Source: an uncultured Oscillospiraceae bacterium
GTDB taxonomy: Bacteria > Bacillota > Clostridia > Oscillospirales > Oscillospiraceae
Assembly: GCA_934589155.1 (NCBI GenBank)
Contig: CAKTNP010000031.1
Location: forward strand, 1-19,498
Reading direction: 5' to 3'
DNA length: 19,498 nt
Of the stretch, positions 8,975 through 15,960 are shown one piece after another. Both the position numbers and the translations under genes were made by a program. The notes beneath the pieces were generated by a model, which saw only the letters and a list, made by a program, of their open reading frames with translations, did no database searches and was not told the origin of the DNA. Positions within the stretch are counted from its first letter, which is position 1. Each line of letters opens with the position of its first letter.

Positions 8975-9615
8975 TTCGCGGCCTCCTTTTCCTTCTCATG
9001 GTTCTCCATCCGGGCCTTCAGCCATTGAGAAGCGGCGATGAGGCAGCCCAGGGTCAGAAATCCGCCGAAGGGCATGATGAGCAGCATGGCGGGGTACTGG
9101 CTGGGCAGGATCCTGATCCCCTCGCCGCCGTTGAGGAGCCCCGCGCCGAAGGTACCGCTGCCCAGAAATTCCCGGACAATACACATGATGGTCAGGGCCA
9201 GGGTGTAGCCGATTCCCTGGCACAGGCCGTCCACCGCCGAGGCCAGGACTCCGTTCTTGGAGGCGAAGGCCTCCGCCCGGCCCAGGATGATGCAGTTCAC
9301 CACGATCAGGGGGATGAACACGCCCAGGCTTTCGGACAGGTCGGGAAGATAGGCCTGGAGCAGCAGATCCACAATGGTCACAAAGCCCGCGATAATGGTA
9401 ATGTAGGCCGCAATGCGGATGCTGCCGGGGATCACCTTTCGCAGGAGGGAAATGATCACGTTGGAGCAGATCAGAATCAATGTCACGGACAGGCCCATGC
9501 CCAGACCGTTGAATAAGGTAGTGGTGATGGCCATGGTGGAGCACATGCCCAACAGCTGTGCCAGCACCGGGTTCTGGGTCAGAAGGCCCTCTTTTAACTG
9601 TTTCTTGAAATTCAT
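8971..9615 (-). CDS. rnfE: Rnf complex membrane subunit RnfE
   Basis: Membrane subunit homologous to NqrD and to its neighbour RnfA. The 214-residue protein starts [20 protein letters not shown] and has about six hydrophobic helices. It contains the family segments [14 protein letters not shown] and [17 protein letters not shown], each with a conserved Cys that ligates the cluster at the RnfA/RnfE interface, and ends in a charged Lys/Glu tail. The start has GGAGG 7-8 nt upstream, overlapping the rnfG stop region. It overlaps rnfA by 4 nt. Confidence 0.95.
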   Translation of the reverse strand: MNFKKQLKEGLLTQNPVLAQLLGMCSTMAITTTLFNGLGMGLSVTLILICSNVIISLLRKVIPGSIRIAAYITIIAGFVTIVDLLLQAYLPDLSESLGVFIPLIVVNCIILGRAEAFASKNGVLASAVDGLCQGIGYTLALTIMCIVREFLGSGTFGAGLLNGGEGIRILPSQYPAMLLIMPFGGFLTLGCLIAASQWLKARMENHEKEKEAAK

Positions 9616-9627
9616 GACGCAGCCTCC

Positions 9628-10191
9628 TTAGTCCAGCCCGGCGGCGCAGGCCAGAGCGGCGTTGACGCCCTGGGTCACGGCCCGGCTGGTGACGGTGGCC
9701 CCGGTCAGGGCCTCCACCTGTCCGCCGTCCTTGGTGACGGCCAGGGTGCCGGACATGCCCACGAACTGGCCCCGGAAATCCTTGCCCACCTGGGTCTTGG
9801 CCGCCGCGTTGGCGCCCAAGCCCGAGGTTTCGGAATGACTGATGACGGATACTCCCGTCACCGTCAGATCCCGGCTGACCCCCACCATCATGGAGATCTC
9901 ACCGCCGAAGCCCGAGGGGGCCACCTCAATGACCCAGCCGCCGGAGGTTTCCGTCACGCTGCGGACCAGGCCCGTGTCGTCTTTGAAGTTTTCCACCGGA
10001 TCTCCGATGGTATCCCCTTCCCCCAGAACCTCCGTCATGGCGGCCCGGGTCTTTTCCGCCTCCAGGGCGGCGATCTTATCCTCCGTGATCCCGTTGACCA
10101 GGGCCAGGAGCCCCGCCACCACGGCGGTAATGAGGAACAACGTCAACCCCAGCCGCAGCACATACAGGGCGGGGCTTTGCTTCTTTTCCAT
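9628..10191 (-). CDS. rnfG: Rnf complex FMN-binding subunit RnfG
   Basis: Carries covalent FMN on the extracytoplasmic side and moves electrons within the complex. The 187-residue protein has one N-terminal transmembrane segment (about 10-32), then an FMN_bind domain with SHSETSGLGANAA and the flavinylation site ALTGATVTSRAV near 161-172; the Thr of TGAT (about T166) is the expected attachment residue for an ApbE-type flavin transferase. No apbE gene lies in the window. The start codon shares one base with the rnfD stop (TAATG), which points to translational coupling. Confidence 0.94.
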   Translation of the reverse strand: MEKKQSPALYVLRLGLTLFLITAVVAGLLALVNGITEDKIAALEAEKTRAAMTEVLGEGDTIGDPVENFKDDTGLVRSVTETSGGWVIEVAPSGFGGEISMMVGVSRDLTVTGVSVISHSETSGLGANAAAKTQVGKDFRGQFVGMSGTLAVTKDGGQVEALTGATVTSRAVTQGVNAALACAAGLD

Positions 10192-11195
10192 TACTTTGCC
10201 GCCTCCTTCTTTGCCTTGGGCACGGTGCCAAACCGGCGGGGACGGCCCACCTTATCCAGCAGAGCCGCGCAGGCGTTCATCACCAGAATGGCATAGGACA
10301 CGCCCTCCACATAGGAGCCGAAGTACCGGATCACCACGGTAATAACGCCGCAGCCCAGGGCGTAGATCACCTGGCCCCATTTCGTCACGGGGCTGGTCAC
10401 GTAATCCGGGGCCATGAACACGGCGCCCAGCATGAGACCGCCAGAGAGCACCTCCGCCGCCATCCAGCCCAGCCGGTCCCCGCCCCGGGGGAACAGGAAG
10501 GTCAGTACCGCCACGGTACCGATGTACACCAGGGGGATCCGGGGGGAGATCACCTTCCGGATCAGAAGATAGGCAAAGCCCAGCAGGATCAGCAGGGCCG
10601 AGGTCTCGCCGATACAGCCGCCAACGCCGCCCAGAAACAGCTTTCCGATGCCCTCGCCGGGGATGGTGCCCGCCCGCAGGCTGGCCAGGGGCGTGGCCCC
10701 CGTTACCACATCGGCGGTGGAGAAGATCCCGGCAGCGTTCTGAAAGCCGGGCTTCACCCAGGTGCTCATAACCACGGGCCAGGAGAACAGGAAGGCCCGT
10801 CCCGCCAGGGCCGGGTTCATAAAGTTCTTGCCGATGCCGCCGAAGAGCTGCTTGACCACGATAATGGCGAAGAAATCGCCGATGACGATGGTCCAATAGG
10901 GAATGGTCACGGGACACACAAAGGCCAGGAGCATGCCCGTCACCACGGCGGACAGGTCCCCGATGGTGCAGTCCTGCTTCATGATCTTCCGATAGCCCCA
11001 TTCAAAGAACACGCAGGCCGCCGCGGACAGGGCCGTCACCGTCAGGGCCCGGAATCCGAAGAAATAAATGGCCCCCAGCAGGGCAGGACACAGGGCCAGG
11101 ATCACATCCAGCATGATCCGCCGGGTAGTGAATTTTCCATGAGCATGAGGGGAGCTGGATATGGTCAGCTCGTAAAAGTATTTCATTGGTGCCAT
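10191..11195 (-). CDS. rnfD: Rnf complex membrane subunit RnfD
   Basis: Polytopic membrane subunit (NqrB-like) linked to ion translocation and carrying covalent FMN. The 334-residue product has roughly nine to ten hydrophobic helices. The conserved stretch QLFGGIGKNFMNPALAGRAF lies near 116-135, and the flavinylation motif STADVVTGATPLA near 159-171, with T168 as the likely FMN site. The start ATG at 11195 follows AAAGGAGGG; a second in-frame ATG three codons on is less well placed. It lies 15 nt after rnfC. Confidence 0.95.
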   Translation of the reverse strand: MAPMKYFYELTISSSPHAHGKFTTRRIMLDVILALCPALLGAIYFFGFRALTVTALSAAACVFFEWGYRKIMKQDCTIGDLSAVVTGMLLAFVCPVTIPYWTIVIGDFFAIIVVKQLFGGIGKNFMNPALAGRAFLFSWPVVMSTWVKPGFQNAAGIFSTADVVTGATPLASLRAGTIPGEGIGKLFLGGVGGCIGETSALLILLGFAYLLIRKVISPRIPLVYIGTVAVLTFLFPRGGDRLGWMAAEVLSGGLMLGAVFMAPDYVTSPVTKWGQVIYALGCGVITVVIRYFGSYVEGVSYAILVMNACAALLDKVGRPRRFGTVPKAKKEAAK

Positions 11196-11210
11196 ATTCC
11201 GTTCCCTCCT

Positions 11211-12563
11211 TTAGGCTTTCGCGGGGGCTTTGTCCCCCTGGGGCTTGGGTGCAGGCTTGGGCGGCATGGTGTTTCGGACCCGCTGCTTGGCGGCCCGGAA
11301 GCTCTGGACCAGAGGGATCCCCGCCGGGCAGGTATAGGCGCAGGAGCCGCACTCCATGCAGTCCAGGATCCCCTCCTGCTTCAACTTCTCCACGTCCCCG
11401 GCCAGCTCCGCCCGATGGAGCATCAGGGGCATCAGGTGCATGGGACAGACCTCGGTGCATTTGCCGCAGCGGATGCAGTGGGGCGTATCCACCACGAACC
11501 GGTCCTTGTGTCCCAGCACCGTCATAGCGTTGGTACCCTTGATGACGGGAACGCTGAGGTCAAACTGGGCCATGCCCATCATGGGGCCGCCGGACAGGAC
11601 CTTATAGGGATTCTCGGAGTGGCCCACGGCCTCCAACAGGTCGTTAAAGGAGGTGCCGATGGGCACCAGCAGGTTCTTGGGCTCCATGACGATGTCGCCG
11701 GACACCGTCACCACCCGGGAAATGAGAGGCATACCCTCGAACACCGCGTCGGAAATGGCGGCGCAGGTGGCGGCATTGAACACGGCGCAGCCCACGGCGG
11801 CGGGCAGGCCACCGGAGGGGACCTCCCGGCCCGTAATGGCGTAGATCAGCTGTTTTTCCGCGCCCTGGGGGTACTTGGTGGGCAGGATCTCCAGCCGGAT
11901 GCCGGTTTTGGGATCCAGGGCCCGGCGCAGAGCTGCCGCCGCCTGGGGCTTGTTGTCCTCCATGGCGATGACGGCCTCGGAAAGGCCCAGCACCTTCATA
12001 ATGACCGTGACGCCCCGGAGCACCCGCTCCGGGCTCTCCCGCAGGAGCCGGTCGTCGGCGGTAATATAGGGTTCGCACTCCGACGCGTTGACGATGATGG
12101 TATCCACCTTGCCCAGGCCCGAGGACAGCTTCACGTGGGTGGGGAAGGTAGCGCCGCCCATGCCAACGATGCCCGCCTCCCGAATCAGGGCCATCAGGGC
12201 CCCGGGCTCCAGGTCGTCAATGGAGGCTCTGGGGTGAATGTCGGGACAGAGCTCATACAGTCCGTCGTTCTGTATGACCACGGACATGACCGTGGTGCCG
12301 CCGGGATGGGGCCGCCGCTCCACGGCCTTTACGGTACCGGAAACGGAAGCGTGGACCGGGGCGCACAGCCCTTCGTTATCGCCGATCTTCTGGCCCATGA
12401 GGACCCGGTCCCCTTTTTTCACCAGGGGCTTGCAGGGGGCGCCGATGTGCTGGGACAGGGGAATCACCAGCAGCTCCGGCGCGGGGAATGGCGTAATGGG
12501 CCGGGACTCTGCGAATTCTTTATTTTCCCGGGGATGTACGCCGCCAAAAAAGGAAAACGCCAT
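11211..12563 (-). CDS. rnfC: Rnf complex NADH-binding subunit RnfC
   Basis: Peripheral subunit that holds FMN and NAD(H) and two [4Fe-4S] clusters; it is the NAD+-reducing end of the complex. The 450-residue protein starts MAFSFFGGVHPRENKEFA, has a Gly-rich nucleotide-binding segment GIVGMGGATFPTHVK, the VNASECEPYITADDRLL motif of the RnfC/Nqo1 family, and two ferredoxin motifs beginning at residues 363 (CIRCGKCTEVCP) and 402 (CMECGSCAYTCP). The C-terminal tail is short and Pro/Lys/Ala-rich, with none of the long repeats of proteobacterial RnfC. The ATG follows GAGGTGAT. It is the first gene of the operon, about 70 nt from the predicted transcription start. Confidence 0.95.
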   Translation of the reverse strand: MAFSFFGGVHPRENKEFAESRPITPFPAPELLVIPLSQHIGAPCKPLVKKGDRVLMGQKIGDNEGLCAPVHASVSGTVKAVERRPHPGGTTVMSVVIQNDGLYELCPDIHPRASIDDLEPGALMALIREAGIVGMGGATFPTHVKLSSGLGKVDTIIVNASECEPYITADDRLLRESPERVLRGVTVIMKVLGLSEAVIAMEDNKPQAAAALRRALDPKTGIRLEILPTKYPQGAEKQLIYAITGREVPSGGLPAAVGCAVFNAATCAAISDAVFEGMPLISRVVTVSGDIVMEPKNLLVPIGTSFNDLLEAVGHSENPYKVLSGGPMMGMAQFDLSVPVIKGTNAMTVLGHKDRFVVDTPHCIRCGKCTEVCPMHLMPLMLHRAELAGDVEKLKQEGILDCMECGSCAYTCPAGIPLVQSFRAAKQRVRNTMPPKPAPKPQGDKAPAKA

Positions 12564-12637
12564 TGGTCGATCACCTCTTTATAGTTTGGCTCCGGCTCGG
12601 GAGACAAGCCCCGGGCCGGATGGATCTTACTGGTTTC

Positions 12638-12666
12638 ACTATATCGCATTTTCCAATCTTTGTCCA
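12638..12666 (-). promoter_or_regulatory. Sigma-A promoter of the rnf operon
   Basis: On the minus strand: TGGACA (12661-12666), a 17-nt spacer and TATAGT (12638-12643). The -35 box has one mismatch to TTGACA. The predicted start is near 12631. Confidence 0.65.
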
Positions 12667-12820
12667 TGGGGCTACGGAAAAATTACGAAAAAATACGTTT
12701 TTATCGATACTTTTTAATAGAAAAAACATTGTCGTTCTCCCCTGTTTCGATCCATCACTGTCCCGTGAAGTTTCCCAGTTTAGTTCATTGAACCGTTTCA
12801 TATTTTGTGGAATTTGCTGG

Positions 12821-12849
12821 TTGAAATGTCATACTGCAAGAAGTATACT
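12821..12849 (+). promoter_or_regulatory. Sigma-A promoter of the ABC importer operon
   Basis: TTGAAA (12821-12826), a 17-nt spacer and TATACT (12844-12849). The -10 box sits inside the perfect palindrome AAGTATACTT (12841-12850), a possible operator. The predicted start is near 12857, about 76 nt before the first ATG. Confidence 0.75.
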
Positions 12850-12932
12850 TATTCAAAGCAGAAGGACAGATGTCTTTATCTCAAGGTCTCACGCAAAGAC
12901 TTGCCCGATCTGCAATAAAGGAGAGAAAACAT

Positions 12933-13916
12933 ATGAAAAAAATCATTGCGCTTATCCTGGCCATGATCCTGGTCCTGGCCCTCGCCGCCTGTGGCGCCGA
13001 CCCTGCGGAGTCCCCGAGCACCGGCACTTCCTCCGCCGGTGCCTACCAGATTGGCATCTGCCAGCTGACGGAGCACCCGGCGCTTGACGCCGCCACCCAG
13101 GGGTTCCAGGATGCCCTTGTGGCCGCCTTTGGGGAGGATGGGGTCCGGTTCAATATCCAGAACGCTCAGAACGACTCCAACACCTGCTCCACCATCATCA
13201 ACAGCCTGGTCTCCGACAAGGTGGACCTGATCCTGGCCAACGCCACCCCGTCTTTACAGGCCGCAGCCGCCGGCACTTCCGAGATCCCCATTCTGGGCAC
13301 TGCCGTTACGGAATATGGCGTGGCCCTGGGTCTGGACGGTTTTGACGGCACCGTAGGCGGCAACATCTCCGGCACCTCGGACCTGGCACCCCTGGACCAG
13401 CAGGCTCAGATGGTGAAGGAGTGGTTCCCCGGTGCCAAATCCGTAGGCCTTCTGTACTGCTCCGCCGAGCCCAACTCCCAGTACCAGGTGGACGTGGTAA
13501 AGGCAGAGCTGGAAAAGCTGGGCTATACTGCCGCTCTCTATCCCTTCGCCGATTCCAACGACCTGGCCTCGGTGTGCACCACTGCCGCCGGGGAATCAGA
13601 CGTGCTCTATCTTCCCACGGACAATACCGTGGCTAACAATACCGGCATTATCGACAACATCTGCCGTCCCGAAGGGGTCCCCGTCATCACCGGAGAAGAG
13701 GGCATCTGCCAGGGCTGCGGCGTAGCCACCCTGTCCATCAGCTATTACGACTTGGGCTACAAGACTGGCGAAATGGCCGTGAAGATTCTGAAGGGCGAGG
13801 CCGACATTTCCGAAATGCCCATCGAGTACGCCCCCGCCGTCAAGAAGTATAATCCCGCCATCTGTGAGGCTCTGGGATTGACGGTTCCCGAGGGCTATGA
13901 GGCCATCGAAAACTAA
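12933..13916 (+). CDS. ABC transporter substrate-binding lipoprotein (ABC_sub_bind family)
   Basis: Extracellular lipid-anchored receptor of an ABC importer. The 327-residue protein begins with a signal peptide MKKIIALILAMILVLA that ends in the lipobox LAAC (C20 would be lipidated), followed by a short Ser/Thr/Pro linker. The mature part has the two-lobe periplasmic-binding fold of PF04392, with QNDSNTCSTIINSLVSDKVD and YLPTDNTVANNTG as family-typical segments. I chose the ATG at 12933, which follows AAGGAGAG; the frame is open upstream but that part does not resemble a signal peptide. Relatives include TrpX, a proposed tryptophan receptor of streptococci. The substrate cannot be read from the sequence, so I give no symbol. 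Confidence 0.9.
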   Translation: MKKIIALILAMILVLALAACGADPAESPSTGTSSAGAYQIGICQLTEHPALDAATQGFQDALVAAFGEDGVRFNIQNAQNDSNTCSTIINSLVSDKVDLILANATPSLQAAAAGTSEIPILGTAVTEYGVALGLDGFDGTVGGNISGTSDLAPLDQQAQMVKEWFPGAKSVGLLYCSAEPNSQYQVDVVKAELEKLGYTAALYPFADSNDLASVCTTAAGESDVLYLPTDNTVANNTGIIDNICRPEGVPVITGEEGICQGCGVATLSISYYDLGYKTGEMAVKILKGEADISEMPIEYAPAVKKYNPAICEALGLTVPEGYEAIEN

Positions 13917-13932
13917 GCCCATAAGCAACAAT

Positions 13933-13968
13933 AACCGGGCAGAACGACTTTCCCTTCTGCCCGGTTTT
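13933..13968 (+). terminator. Attenuator-like hairpin after the binding-protein gene
   Basis: Perfect 12-bp stem AACCGGGCAGAA/TTCTGCCCGGTT (13933-13944 with 13955-13966), 10-nt loop, followed by a short T-run and a C. It lies 16 nt past the binding-protein stop and about 30 nt before the permease. I read it as a leaky terminator or 3' stabiliser giving excess binding protein over membrane parts. Confidence 0.65.
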
Positions 13969-13997
13969 CTGCACACAATAATATTGGAGGGAGCAAA

Positions 13998-14942
13998 TTG
14001 GACGGACTTCTTTCTCTGCTTGCCAAGCTGCCCGGCGCCCTGCCCGGGGCCGTAGCCCAGGGCCTGATTTGGGGCATTATGGCCATCGGCGTATACATCA
14101 CCTATCGTATCCTGGACGTAGCGGACCTGACGGTGGACGGCTCACTGTGCACCGGCGGTGCCGTGTGCATCATGGCCATGCTGTCGGGCCAGAATATGTG
14201 GGTGGCTCTGGTGCTGGCCCTTCTTGCCGGGCTTTTGACCGGCCTGATGACGGGCCTGCTTCACACCTTTATGGGAATCCCCGCCATTCTGGCCGGTATT
14301 CTGACCCAGCTTTCCCTGTATTCCATCAACCTGAAGATCATGGGAAAATCCAATCAGTCCATCAATGTGGACAAGTTTGACCTGTTGGTGTCCCTGCGAT
14401 GGGTCAAGGATCTGACCCTCAGAAATCCCATTTTCGTCACGGCCATTGTGACGGCCCTGGTCATCGGGGTCCTCTATTGGTTCTTCGGCACGGAGATCGG
14501 CAGCTCCCTCCGGGCCACCGGCGCCAACCCCCAGATGGCCCGGGCCCAGGGCATCAACACCAAGTGGAACGTGGTGCTGGGTCTCATGCTCTCCAACGGC
14601 CTTGTAGCCTTCTCCGGGGCTCTGCTGAGTCAGTACCAGGGCTTTGCAGACGTGAGCATGGGCCGGGGCGCCATCGTCATCGGGCTGGCCGCTGTCATCA
14701 TCGGCGAGGCCGTATTCGGCAAACTCTTCCACAACTTCGGCCTGAAGCTCCTGGGGGTCTGCCTGGGCTCCATCCTTTATTACTTTGTCATTACCGTGGT
14801 CATTACCCTGGGCTTCGACGCCAATCTTCTGAAGTTGCTGTCCGCCATGGTGGTGGCCGTGTTCCTGGCGGTGCCCTATTGGAAGGGCCGGTATGCCGCC
14901 CATGCGGGCAAAAAACTGCCAGGAGGTGCGAAAAATGCTTGA
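13998..14942 (+). CDS. ABC transporter permease (BPD_transp_2 family)
   Basis: Membrane channel subunit of the importer encoded with its flanking genes. The 314-residue protein is hydrophobic, with about eight to nine predicted helices, and has the family pattern VDGSLCTGGAV near the first helices and FGTEIGSSLRATGANPQMAR, the cytoplasmic coupling loop that meets the ATPase. The start is TTG at 13998, with GGAGGGAG (13986-13993) just upstream; no ATG fits that ribosome site. The C-terminal end overlaps the ATPase gene by 8 nt. It belongs to the branched-chain/sugar-type permease fold and pairs with ABC_sub_bind receptors. Confidence 0.9.
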   Translation: MDGLLSLLAKLPGALPGAVAQGLIWGIMAIGVYITYRILDVADLTVDGSLCTGGAVCIMAMLSGQNMWVALVLALLAGLLTGLMTGLLHTFMGIPAILAGILTQLSLYSINLKIMGKSNQSINVDKFDLLVSLRWVKDLTLRNPIFVTAIVTALVIGVLYWFFGTEIGSSLRATGANPQMARAQGINTKWNVVLGLMLSNGLVAFSGALLSQYQGFADVSMGRGAIVIGLAAVIIGEAVFGKLFHNFGLKLLGVCLGSILYYFVITVVITLGFDANLLKLLSAMVVAVFLAVPYWKGRYAAHAGKKLPGGAKNA

Positions 14943-15723
14943 AATCCAAGGGATCAGCAAGACCTTTAACCCCGGCACCGTCAACGAAAAGGTGGCCATC
15001 CAGGGCCTGTCCCTGACCTTAAACGACGGAGATTTCGTCACCGTCATCGGCGGCAACGGCGCAGGCAAAAGTACCCTTTTGAACCTGATCGCCGGAGTGT
15101 TCCCCGTAGACTGCGGCTCCATCCGCCTAAACGGCCGGGAGCTGACCAGGCTTCCGGAGTACAAGCGGGCCAAGTACCTGGGCCGGGTGTTCCAGGACCC
15201 CATGACCGGCACCGCCGCCACCATGAATATCGAGGAAAATCTGGCTCTGGCTGCCCGCCGGGGACAGCGCCGGACCCTGGGCTGGGGCGTCACCAGGAAG
15301 GAACAGGCAGAGTTCCGGACCCGGCTGTCCTCTCTGGAGCTGGGCCTGGAGGACCGGATGACCTCCAAGGTAGGCCTTCTCTCCGGAGGCCAGCGGCAGG
15401 CCCTGACCCTGCTCATGGCCTCCCTCCAGCGGCCGGAGCTGCTGCTTCTGGACGAGCACACCGCCGCCCTGGACCCAAAAACTGCCGCCAAGGTCCTGGC
15501 TCTGTCCGACGAGGTCATCCGGGAGGGCGATCTTACCGCCATGATGATCACCCACAACATGCGGGACGCCCTGGCCTACGGCAACCGGCTCATTATGATG
15601 GACGCCGGTCACGTGGTCCTGGACGTGTCGGGGGTGGAAAAGGAAAAGCTCACGGTCCAGGATCTGATGAACGCCTTCTCCCAGGCCAGCAGCTTTGCCT
15701 CCGACCGCACCCTGCTGGGCTGA
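14935..15723 (+). CDS. ABC transporter ATP-binding protein
   Basis: Cytoplasmic ATPase that powers the importer. The 262-residue protein has Walker A GGNGAGKST (39-47), Q-loop FQDP (86-89), signature LSGGQRQ (149-155), Walker B LLLLDE (169-174) followed by the D-loop AALD, and the switch His in MMITHNM (H207). All catalytic elements are intact. The ATG at 14935 follows AGGAGGTG (14921-14928) and overlaps the permease end by 8 nt, so translation is probably coupled. It is the last gene of the operon and is followed by a strong terminator. Confidence 0.94.
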   Translation: MLEIQGISKTFNPGTVNEKVAIQGLSLTLNDGDFVTVIGGNGAGKSTLLNLIAGVFPVDCGSIRLNGRELTRLPEYKRAKYLGRVFQDPMTGTAATMNIEENLALAARRGQRRTLGWGVTRKEQAEFRTRLSSLELGLEDRMTSKVGLLSGGQRQALTLLMASLQRPELLLLDEHTAALDPKTAAKVLALSDEVIREGDLTAMMITHNMRDALAYGNRLIMMDAGHVVLDVSGVEKEKLTVQDLMNAFSQASSFASDRTLLG

Positions 15724-15744
15724 ATCCCAAACTGACACCGGCAT

Positions 15745-15782
15745 ACGGGCTCCGTTTCCCTCCGAAACGGAGCCCGTTTTTT
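15745..15782 (+). terminator. Intrinsic terminator of the ABC importer operon
   Basis: Perfect 14-bp stem ACGGGCTCCGTTTC/GAAACGGAGCCCGT (15745-15758 with 15764-15777), 5-nt loop, ending in a run of six Ts. Confidence 0.95.
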
Positions 15783-15876
15783 CTCCGTTCTCCTCTCCTA
15801 CCCGTTAGGATCCCCGCCGCACCCCTTTCCGGGCCGAGCCGTCCCTATTTTGTCCCTCATAAAACTGCATTTATAC

Positions 15877-15904
15877 TTGACATCCCGCTCCCGCTTAGTA
15901 TAAT
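15877..15904 (+). promoter_or_regulatory. Sigma-A promoter of the citrate synthase-gntR-aconitase operon
   Basis: TTGACA (15877-15882), a 16-nt spacer and TATAAT (15899-15904): both boxes match the consensus fully. The predicted start is near 15911, giving a leader of about 50 nt. Confidence 0.88.
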
Positions 15905-15912
15905 TGTATACA
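15905..15912 (+). promoter_or_regulatory. Candidate GntR/FCD operator TGTATACA
   Basis: The perfect 8-bp palindrome TGTATACA abuts the -10 box and spans the predicted start. Many FCD-type GntR regulators bind sites built on a central GTATAC or GT-N(x)-AC core, and such a regulator is the second gene of this operon. I infer autoregulated repression. The palindrome is short, and one copy of GTATAC within a coding region shows that the core also occurs by chance. Confidence 0.5.
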
Positions 15913-15960
15913 TCCATCCAAGGCTGCGGCCTGGGGAAATTTTCCGGGAGGCGATCATCC

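Larger units (their letters stand above)
12564..12932. other. Divergent intergenic region between rnf and the ABC importer
   Basis: This 369-bp gap has no convincing gene. It is clearly more A+T-rich than the flanking genes. It contains the rnf promoter (minus), the importer promoter (plus), two short palindromes, GTTCATTGAAC (12783-12793) and AAGTATACTT (12841-12850), and an imperfect G+C-rich inverted repeat in the rnf leader (12592-12601 with 12610-12619). The stretch 12667-12780 shows no feature I can name. I looked for T-box and other riboswitch hallmarks in the importer leader and saw none. Confidence 0.7.

Noticed and set aside
11139..12584. Plus-strand frame opposite rnfC (about 480 codons)
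   Set aside because: Shadow of rnfC, whose two ferredoxin motifs and NAD-binding segments lie on the other strand.
12850..12932. T-box or other riboswitch ahead of the importer
   Set aside because: The leader is short and lacks the conserved T-box word and an antiterminator/terminator pair. Only a weak GTCTTT/AAAGAC pairing with a long loop is present.
14091..14096. Another GTATAC, as a second GntR site
   Set aside because: It falls inside the permease coding sequence, far from any promoter, and is best taken as chance.
14142..15560. Minus-strand frame across the permease and ATPase genes
   Set aside because: It spans two overlapping real genes on the other strand and shows Arg/Ser-rich, domain-free translation.
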